Shown: piece after piece, positions 1-4,537 of the stretch
Layout: each line of letters opens with the position of its first letter
Numbering within the stretch: the stretch's first letter is position 1
Origin: RECH01 sp964431105
GTDB taxonomy: Bacteria > Cyanobacteriota > Cyanobacteriia > RECH01
NCBI GenBank assembly: GCA_964431105.1
Contig: CAYSIR010000219.1
Span: forward strand, 1-7,113
Reading direction: 5' to 3'
Length of the DNA: 7,113 bases
The notes under the pieces: model-generated
Told to the model about the DNA's origin: nothing
What the model saw: the letters and a program-made list of their open reading frames with translations, nothing else
Databases searched by the model: none
Program-made: the position numbers and the translations under genes

Positions 1-147
1 AGTATTTTCACAGCATTTCGGCTAACTCGCCTGTCGGCTAATGTTTATCAATCACATAGATGGCTGCCTAGAAGAGAATTAGGGTTGTAGCCCAGTTTGA
101 GTGTGGTCAAGCGAACCTAAACATTAGGCTTCCGACCCCTTCTAAGA

Positions 148-165
148 CAATTGTCCGGACTGTTG
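148..165. promoter_or_regulatory. 18-bp imperfect palindrome with core GTCCGGAC
   Basis: The sequence reads CAA-NN-GTCCGGAC-NN-TTG, an inverted repeat with an 8-bp perfect core and matching 3-bp outer arms. This is the size and symmetry of a dimeric repressor operator, but no gene starts nearby, so the role is only a guess. Confidence 0.15.
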
Positions 166-576
166 AATGGTGAAGAGCGATCGCGTTTTTGGCTCGCTAT
201 TTTCCCGCGTTGGAGTAATAGCAGCCATGACTACTGAAAGATATTGCTATACTGTACAAACTTTATAAAACTACGTCGCCAAGTAGTGGGAAGTAGTTCT
301 GTTCCAGGTTCCATTCAAATCCGCAAACGTCTATATCCGTTAATATTCGGCTTCTCAGTGGACTCGGTTCCTAAGCCGTTGCCATATTGGGAGCGCTGTC
401 AGCGTTGGGATGAGGCTTTGGGCTAATTTTCAGTGTCGTCATATGCAGAACCCTTGGGCAACGATCCAGGCACTGACGCGCCAAAGTAGTGTACATGTCA
501 AAAAACTTTGGGCAAATTACGAGCCTAGAAAAGGAGCCTGGCGCTGAAGACAGCAGTTCTGCTTAGGTTGTGAGAA

Positions 577-678
577 CTATCTTTTCTCAAACATGCTGCC
601 AATCGGCATAAACTCGTCGAGGCTGCCGTATACTCTCCAGCCATCATCGAATCCATCACGAAACGACTTTTTCAACAA
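577..678 (-). CDS. Candidate 33-residue small ORF or gene remnant
   Basis: The minus strand carries a 33-codon frame (TTG start at 678, TAG at 577-579) whose product looks protein-like: LLKKSFRDGFDDGWRVYG followed by a Met/Phe-containing, charged C-terminus. The FRDGFDDGW stretch is acidic-aromatic and reads more like a real protein segment than random translation. I do not recognise a family. No clear Shine-Dalgarno precedes the TTG. A nearby ATG (692-690 on the minus strand) lies in another frame and meets a stop after six codons, so this may instead be the tail of a frameshifted pseudogene. Confidence 0.22.
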   Translation of the reverse strand: MLKKSFRDGFDDGWRVYGSLDEFMPIGSMFEKR

Positions 679-925
679 TGCTGGCTACTCATCTAGTTTG
701 CTGGCTCAGAACGGTCAGCATTATCCTCATCCGATCGCTGTATTGATGGTTCTACTGAACCGTTAGCTCAATTTTCTAAGAGCGATCGCGATGGCTGGCA
801 TGGTTTACGGTTTAGGCACGACTGTGAATAAAATCATAGTCCTGTCATGCCATTGCAGGTAGTGGTATTTATATAAGAATTTTTGGTCATGTAGGCGTTG
901 CCTGTATTACCAGAAATCCTTACCA

Positions 926-979
926 ATGGAGGACTGCCCCATTGCAATCAGGTATGAAGATAAAATCAGGAGTTGCTGA
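926..979 (+). CDS. Possible 17-codon upstream ORF overlapping the next start codon
   Basis: ATG at 926 opens a 17-codon frame (MEDCPIAIRYEDKIRSC) that ends at TGA 977-979. That stop overlaps the ATG of the next gene (979-981) as TGATG, the classic arrangement for translational coupling. The related sequence at 2903 onwards, read in the equivalent frame, keeps ED-x-P and KIRS. No strong ribosome binding site precedes this ATG, so translation is uncertain. Confidence 0.22.
   Translation: MEDCPIAIRYEDKIRSC
968..972 (+). promoter_or_regulatory. Ribosome binding site AGGAG for the gene at 979
   Basis: AGGAG lies six bases before ATG 979, an ideal spacing. It favours this ATG over the in-frame TTG at 973, which would leave no room for a ribosome binding site. 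Confidence 0.7.
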
Positions 980-1386
980 TGTCGCACGAACACAACCACC
1001 CAGGCGATCGCCAACAGGCATTCGAACAATCTAAACCGCTTGGAGCATACTTAATTGAAGCGGGGTTACTCACCGAAGCTCAGGTGTATGTTGTGTTGAA
1101 CGACCAACAGATGACAGGAATGCGGTTTGGAGAAATTTTGGCAACTCGGGGCTGGGTCAAGGAACAAACCATTGAGTATTTAATGGAAAAAATTATCGTA
1201 CCCGAACGTCAGCAACAGAATGGGCCATCCGCTCCACTCTCTACCGCAGTGGCCACTTGTTCAAAACCTGCCCCTCAGCCCAACGCCACAACGGCACCCC
1301 AGTCGCCTACGCGCCGCACGGCCCCAATTTCAAAACCACTTCCATCGGTGAACTCAGTCGATAATGATGTTAGTTGGGTAGGATAG
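979..1386 (+). CDS. Small protein with PilB/GspE N-terminal (MshEN-like) domain and Pro-rich tail
   Basis: The 135-residue product has three parts. Residues 1-18 are a short His-rich, hydrophilic start. Residues about 19-77 form a compact helical domain with two related halves, PLGAYLIEAGLLTEAQ (20-35) and RFGEILATRGWVKEQT (49-64), linked by a segment containing LNDQQ. This pattern (LGxxLxxxGLLxxxQxxxxLxxQ, then R-hydrophobic-GExL) matches the N-terminal domain of type IV pilus and type II secretion ATPases. In MshE and relatives that domain binds cyclic di-GMP. The first Arg of the canonical motif is Lys-Pro here. Residues about 78-135 are Pro/Ser/Thr/Ala-rich and probably disordered. There is no ATPase domain, membrane segment or signal peptide. 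It may be a small regulator or adaptor, but the function is not established from sequence. The start is set by AGGAG at 968-972. Confidence 0.8.
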   Translation: MSHEHNHPGDRQQAFEQSKPLGAYLIEAGLLTEAQVYVVLNDQQMTGMRFGEILATRGWVKEQTIEYLMEKIIVPERQQQNGPSAPLSTAVATCSKPAPQPNATTAPQSPTRRTAPISKPLPSVNSVDNDVSWVG

Positions 1387-1430
1387 CGATCGCCATTAAG
1401 TTAGAAGCGCATGGGGCTAGAGGCGATCGC
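1386..1430. terminator. HIP1-built hairpin between convergent genes
   Basis: GCGATCGCC (1386-1394) and GGCGATCGC (1422-1430) form a perfect 9-bp stem around a 27-base loop. It starts at the last base of the 979 gene's stop codon and lies between two convergent genes. Only weakly T-rich sequence (TTATTT) follows, so it is not a textbook intrinsic terminator, but its position suits a bidirectional stop. The symmetry may simply reflect two HIP1 sites. Confidence 0.25.
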
Positions 1431-1488
1431 AGCTTATTTCATCTGTCGCACTCCATACTTTATCTACCACACCTTGCCTTACTCCATG

Positions 1489-2694
1489 CTACTTATCGGG
1501 TAACTGGTACTGCCCTACAATTTTCTTAGCATAGTCAGGAACGTGCGCCTCCAGCTTTTCGGGATAATGGCGCTTGGTGTAAAGGTAGTTGCGGGTGAAG
1601 TGAGAATCGATGGAGAAACGGGCATATTCCAACCCTTTCGGCCCAATTTTCTCAATCACCACACCCATTAACTTAGCCGCCCACATGGGCAGCGTTACGC
1701 CCTTATCGTAAGCAGGGATGCTTTGCTGAACGGCATTGTGGCGATCGCCCTGAGAGAAGACCGGCTGCGTTTCTAACTGATCTTGCACCACCTCTAGTAG
1801 TTCTTTGCCGCGCTCATTCCGCACCACAATCCACTGCCAGCCGAAGGGCGCACCCATATAACCCACGACCAAATCCGCCAGCGAGTTCACATAGTCAAAA
1901 CAACTCATACAAGACGGTGCAAACACATCTTTGAGTTGGTTAGTTTTTAGCCCAAAGAAGGGAACTGTCTCTTCTGAACCATCTTCATGTTTGAAATGCA
2001 CTCGAAAGTCCTGCATAAATTCATAATGCACCACCGTTTCGGGCGAGCGGCTGGTGGTTTCCAAAAACGTTTGGAGACCCGCGCGGGTAACATTATCGAC
2101 GCAGGGCGTTCCCAGCACGTATAGCTTTTCTAAACCAAGTTGCTTTTCAACCGCCCGCAGCGCTTGGATTTGGCACCCCACCCCAATCACCAACAGGCGC
2201 TTCATACCCGATTGTTCTACTTGCTCCAGCACGGATAAGTTGGGCGACAGGGTGGGTTTGTTGACCCGTGCTGCTAGCACATCCTCTGGGGTACGGGCAA
2301 TCACTGGCATGGGCTGAAAGCGGTCTTCCTTTGTGTTTTGCACACAAACCACACCTTCCACCAACCCCCGATTCAGCATCTCAATGGCGATCGAACTGAC
2401 GATGCCGGTCCACTGCGCCCCCTCAATTGGCTCCACCTTGCGAGCTGCCATCATATCTTGGCTGACTCCAAAGTACCAATCATCAGGGTTTTCCAAATCG
2501 CGACTGCGACCGTGGGCTTGCTCCTCCAGTTCAGAAATTTGCTGGTTAATGAAAGCACAAGCGTCTTTGACATAGTGGACGTAGTAGGTGTCGCACAGCC
2601 CGCATTCGCTGCACAGTTCTTTGGCAGGGCGGCGGCTGGTGGATTTAAGGGCTTTGGCTTTTTGATGTGGTTTTTGAGGAGATACCGATGTCAT
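1489..2694 (-). CDS. bciB: 3,8-divinyl chlorophyllide a 8-vinyl reductase, ferredoxin-dependent (BciB / Slr1923 type)
   Basis: The 401-residue protein belongs to the family of F420-reducing hydrogenase beta subunit-like FeS flavoproteins. In cyanobacteria this subgroup (Slr1923/BciB) reduces the 8-vinyl group of divinyl chlorophyllide late in chlorophyll a synthesis, using ferredoxin. Plant 7-hydroxymethyl chlorophyll a reductase is a close relative. Visible hallmarks are the Cys cluster CSECGLCDTYY with a further Cys (C28, C31, C34, C46), YFGVSQDMMAARK and EGAQWTGIVSSIAIEML (about 74-107), and TPEDVLAARVNKPTLSPN (135-152). Further on are GVGCQIQALR (C174), GTPCVDN (C198), APSCMSCFDY (C262, C265), GYMGAPFGWQW, and GPKGLEYARF near the C-terminus. 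The Cys residues suit two [4Fe-4S] clusters plus FAD. Length is normal, and a basic 25-residue N-terminus precedes the first Cys. No strong ribosome binding site precedes the ATG. The 7-hydroxymethyl reductase role is the main alternative. Confidence 0.93.
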   Translation of the reverse strand: MTSVSPQKPHQKAKALKSTSRRPAKELCSECGLCDTYYVHYVKDACAFINQQISELEEQAHGRSRDLENPDDWYFGVSQDMMAARKVEPIEGAQWTGIVSSIAIEMLNRGLVEGVVCVQNTKEDRFQPMPVIARTPEDVLAARVNKPTLSPNLSVLEQVEQSGMKRLLVIGVGCQIQALRAVEKQLGLEKLYVLGTPCVDNVTRAGLQTFLETTSRSPETVVHYEFMQDFRVHFKHEDGSEETVPFFGLKTNQLKDVFAPSCMSCFDYVNSLADLVVGYMGAPFGWQWIVVRNERGKELLEVVQDQLETQPVFSQGDRHNAVQQSIPAYDKGVTLPMWAAKLMGVVIEKIGPKGLEYARFSIDSHFTRNYLYTKRHYPEKLEAHVPDYAKKIVGQYQLPDK

Positions 2695-2784
2695 GGACTA
2701 ACCCGCTCTAAACTGCTTGTGTTAAAAATTGTGATTTCAGTGCCTGTGGGCAGTGTCTAAAAACCGTCAACTTTGATTACCATA

Positions 2785-2850
2785 CCGCAACTTTTTTCGG
2801 CTTAGATGGAAAAATAGTCCGGTTTGCAATGTTTCGCAATAAAGTTGCGG
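2785..2850. promoter_or_regulatory. Perfect 10-bp inverted repeat bracketing the bciB promoter
   Basis: CCGCAACTTT (2785-2794) and AAAGTTGCGG (2841-2850) are exact inverted copies whose inner edges are 46 bp apart. The predicted bciB promoter (2811-2839) lies between them. A smaller symmetric element, TTGC-N8-GCAA (2824-2839), overlaps the predicted -35. The arrangement suits a regulator that binds two sites and loops the DNA, or an RNA/DNA cruciform. Which protein binds is unknown. Confidence 0.35.
2811..2839 (-). promoter_or_regulatory. Candidate sigma-70 promoter of bciB
   Basis: On the minus strand TTGCGA (2839-2834) and TATTTT (2816-2811) are separated by 17 bases, the optimal spacing. 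Transcription would begin near 2804 and leave an untranslated leader of about 110 bases before the bciB ATG at 2694. It is the best promoter-like pair I see in the gap. Confidence 0.35.
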
Positions 2851-2869
2851 CTGTGTCCACACTCTAAAC

Positions 2870-2992
2870 AATCTTTACCAATAGATCTTATAGAGGATGC
2901 CAGTGGAGGACTACCCTTACAGAAATACTATGATTGGAATCAATAAGATAAGGTCATTCAATCCGTCAGGGAACGTTAGGAAGTCTTGCTGA
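2870..2992 (+). repeat. Leader element, copy B, with a 31-codon frame
   Basis: AATCTTTACCAAT (2870-2882) and CCAGTGGAGGACTACCC (2900-2916) match the element at 915-939, with about 20 extra bases between the blocks. An ATG at 2897 opens a 31-codon frame ending at TGA 2990-2992. Read in it, VEDYP and NKIRS parallel MEDCP and DKIRS of copy A. No annotated plus-strand gene follows; the next gene is a tRNA on the other strand. This copy may be a relic of a lost gene's leader. Confidence 0.35.
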
Positions 2993-3104
2993 CCCGCATG
3001 GGGCTAAGCAGGTTTTGCTAGTCTACTCGGCATACGACCGTCTCCCCAAATCGCAGCCAAACGCTTTTGTAGCGAGACTCATTGCACGACACAAGCGATC
3101 GCCA

Positions 3105-3118
3105 CCTGTTTTTACAGG
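3105..3118 (-). terminator. Short hairpin downstream of tRNA-Arg
   Basis: CCTGT-TTTT-ACAGG (3105-3118) forms a 5-bp stem with a 4-base loop, starting 17 bases beyond the 3' end of the tRNA on its strand. There is no T-run after it on that strand, so it could be a processing or weak termination signal rather than an intrinsic terminator. Confidence 0.25.
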
Positions 3119-3135
3119 CGTGCTGGTTCATTTTA

Positions 3136-3209
3136 CGGGACTGGTGCGATTCGAACGCACGACCCACCGCTTAGGAGGCGGTTGCTCTATCCTGCTGAGC
3201 TACAGCCCC
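3136..3209 (-). tRNA. tRNA-Arg, anticodon CCU
   Basis: The minus strand folds into a standard 74-base cloverleaf. The acceptor stem is GGGGCTG/CAGTCCC (one G-T pair) with discriminator G. The D-arm is GCTC...GAGC. The anticodon stem ACCGC/GCGGT closes loop CTCCTAA, placing CCT at the anticodon, so it reads AGG codons for arginine. The T-arm is GTGCG-TTCGAAT-CGCAC. The 3' CCA is not encoded (TAAAA follows), so it must be added after transcription, which is common in cyanobacteria. It lies 77 bases downstream of the tocopherol cyclase gene on the same strand. tRNA 3' ends are frequent integration sites, but no integrase or att-like duplication is visible nearby. Confidence 0.96.
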
Positions 3210-3262
3210 AAAAAGGGAATCCTGACCCATCATATCAGCCCGATCGCATTTTGAAGGGCAAC

Positions 3263-3298
3263 ATGAGACCAACATTGAGACCAACGTTAAGACAAGGA
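3263..3298. repeat. 12-bp tandem repeat at the end of tocopherol cyclase
   Basis: ATGAGACCAACA (3263-3274) and TTGAGACCAACG (3275-3286) are adjacent copies differing at the two end bases. A more diverged third unit, TTAAGACAAGGA (3287-3298), spans the stop codon of the tocopherol cyclase gene. It looks like slippage or short duplication just beyond the coding end. Confidence 0.5.
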
Positions 3299-4375
3299 TC
3301 GCCATTCATTCTGCCAAGGCAGCCCGCCCACTTCTAGTCCACATTGCGAACTGGTAGCGCGGAGCAGGGTGCGATCGCCCTCAGTCAACACTAAGTCTAC
3401 CCGACCGTGCATTGTATCTTTGCAGCATTTCACCATTCCATCCAGCGTAGGGGCACGCAGAATTGTACCGGAGCGATCGCAGGTTCCTCGGAGTTCAACG
3501 GTTGTGCGATCGCGGCTTGCCCACATTTTCCAATCCCCCCAGGGTGCCACGAGCCAAGACACAGCCGCATTCCACGGCACAAATTCATAGAACTGACCGC
3601 GATAGTGAATGCCAATCATGGCCACTTCTTCCATCCAGCCCAGAACGCTCCGCCGCCCGCCGCCCGCCGTCAGGGCCAAGTCAGGTTCATCATCAAAGGC
3701 GTTGCAATTCAGCCAAAACCATTTTTCGGGAAAGGCTCCACCCCAGTTTTTTTCGGCATAGGCAGGGGCATTCTGAAATGCATAGCGATCGCCCTTCCAG
3801 TCGATCCAGCCCGTCGCCCGACCGTGAGCCATCAAAATTTGCCAGCCGGGTTCAAAAATTTGGAACTGGGAGAGCCAGCCTGCCGTAGATTGCTGCGGTT
3901 GGTCAGGATTGCCCCAGCCATAGACTGGCTCGGTGGTGTAGTGCCAGGACGCATTGCCCATTACCGGATCTACCAGTTTGCCTTGGTGCAGGGTGGTGGT
4001 GGCTTGATAGCCTTCGCGGATGGTGCGATCGAACGCTTCTGGGGCCAGAAGCGTGGAATGGTCAGGATGGTCAGGATGCGATCGCCAGTGGCCAAGTCCG
4101 AGGGCATGGGGCCAGGCCCAAAACTGATTCACATTTGGAAATGTGCGGCAAAGGTAGCTATCATCGGGGCCTAAAATTTGCGCGACACCGCCGCTGTGGG
4201 GCTGCCCACCGGACGGATCTTCGATGGAATACATGAACGCAACGGTTTGCTGCGGATCAGGCAGGGTGACGCGAAAATACCAGCCTTCAAAGAAGCGGCG
4301 ATCGCTACCATCCCAGTGATACCCACTGTGAGGAGTTTGCAAAGAATGGGGAGAATAGAGAGTAGAGTAAACCAT
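3287..4375 (-). CDS. vte1: Tocopherol cyclase
   Basis: The product is tocopherol cyclase (plant VTE1, Synechocystis Slr1737). It closes the chromanol ring of 2-methyl-6-phytyl- or 2,3-dimethyl-6-phytyl-benzoquinol to give delta- or gamma-tocopherol, the lipid antioxidants of photosynthetic membranes. Family hallmarks appear in order: PHSGYHW (15-21), FFEGWYFRV (28-36), FMYSIEDP (47-54), GGVAQILGP (62-70), EGYQ (121-124), STAGWL (163-168), GWQILMAHGRATGW (177-190), AEKNWGGAFPEKWFWL (207-222), FYEF (262-265), VAPWGDWK (276-283) and GLEVGG (346-351). From the ATG at 4375 it is 362 residues, matching the about 363 of Slr1737. The frame stays open to an ATG at 4603, but that would add 76 non-conserved residues and overlap the divergent kinase gene. 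There is no signal peptide. The ribosome binding site at 4375 is weak. Confidence 0.93.
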   Translation of the reverse strand: MVYSTLYSPHSLQTPHSGYHWDGSDRRFFEGWYFRVTLPDPQQTVAFMYSIEDPSGGQPHSGGVAQILGPDDSYLCRTFPNVNQFWAWPHALGLGHWRSHPDHPDHSTLLAPEAFDRTIREGYQATTTLHQGKLVDPVMGNASWHYTTEPVYGWGNPDQPQQSTAGWLSQFQIFEPGWQILMAHGRATGWIDWKGDRYAFQNAPAYAEKNWGGAFPEKWFWLNCNAFDDEPDLALTAGGGRRSVLGWMEEVAMIGIHYRGQFYEFVPWNAAVSWLVAPWGDWKMWASRDRTTVELRGTCDRSGTILRAPTLDGMVKCCKDTMHGRVDLVLTEGDRTLLRATSSQCGLEVGGLPWQNEWRSLS

Positions 4376-4537
4376 ACAAGCGGCTAGGCAACAACCGGTC
4401 TGCTCGTTTAGCGGGTCGTCTGCCCAATTAAGGCGATCGCCCGTAGCAGTTCTGATAGCCTTATCGTGACATAAATGACGTTGAAACGGATTAACGATGG
4501 CAAAGGGGAAAATCGGCAGGAGGGCGATCGCACCGCT
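4376..4537. promoter_or_regulatory. Divergent intergenic region, tocopherol cyclase / kinase
   Basis: These 162 bases separate two genes transcribed away from each other, so promoters for both should lie here unless the real starts are further upstream. I see no -35/-10 pair with good spacing on either strand. HIP1 octamers lie at about 4433 and at 4524-4531. Confidence 0.4.
4518..4524 (+). promoter_or_regulatory. Strong Shine-Dalgarno AGGAGGG, widely spaced from the kinase start
   Basis: AGGAGGG ends 13 bases before ATG 4538. That is longer than the usual 5-9, and a HIP1 octamer (4524-4531) fills most of the gap. It still supports initiation at 4538 rather than at the in-frame ATG 4475 upstream of it. 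Confidence 0.5.

Larger units (their letters stand above)
1..925. other. Long stretch without a confident gene
   Basis: I find no convincing protein or RNA gene here. Open frames are short and lack good ribosome binding sites. The longest is a 60-codon TTG-initiated frame at 244-426 with no recognisable family. A 34-codon ATG frame lies at 443-547, and a 33-codon minus-strand frame at 577-678 is listed separately. Two HIP1 octamers lie near 178 and 780. An AT-rich -10-like hexamer (TATAAG, 872-877) could belong to the promoter of the downstream gene at 979, but I see no -35 at a good distance. The stretch may be an eroded gene region or a long regulatory spacer. Confidence 0.5.
915..981 (+). 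repeat. Leader element, copy A (AATCYTTACCAAT / TGGAGGACTRCCC)
   Basis: AATCCTTACCAAT followed directly by GGAGGACTGCCC (915-939) recurs with few changes at 2870-2916. There the two blocks are separated by about 20 extra bases. Both copies continue with a TATGA and an AAGATAA a short way downstream. The two copies are on the same strand and both lie outside genes, which suggests common descent of a leader or small mobile sequence. Confidence 0.4.
2695..3135. other. 440-bp gap between bciB and tRNA-Arg
   Basis: Apart from the bciB promoter, its flanking inverted repeat, leader element copy B and a small hairpin near the tRNA 3' end, I see nothing definite here. One HIP1 octamer lies near 3095. 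A 79-codon plus-strand frame starting near 3015 runs through the complement of the tRNA gene and is not a gene. Confidence 0.5.

Noticed and set aside
244..426. 60-codon plus-strand frame in the gene-poor left part
   Set aside because: It starts with TTG, has no ribosome binding site, is preceded closely by an in-frame stop, and its product matches no family I recognise.
443..547. 34-codon plus-strand ATG frame
   Set aside because: There is no Shine-Dalgarno and no recognisable product; a frame this short is expected by chance in 900 bases.
2054..2760. Overlapping plus-strand frames opposite bciB
   Set aside because: They lie antisense to a strongly conserved gene and their translations look like frame shadows.
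1408..3006. 12-base identity CGCATGGGGCTA at 1408-1419 and 2995-3006
   Set aside because: About one such 12-mer match is expected by chance in a window this size, and the flanks do not align.
3015..3254. 79-codon plus-strand frame
   Set aside because: It runs through the complement of a well-formed tRNA gene.
3407..4174. 255-codon plus-strand frame opposite tocopherol cyclase
   Set aside because: It is long only because the opposite strand is coding; its product is low in expected family features, while the minus-strand protein matches tocopherol cyclase throughout.
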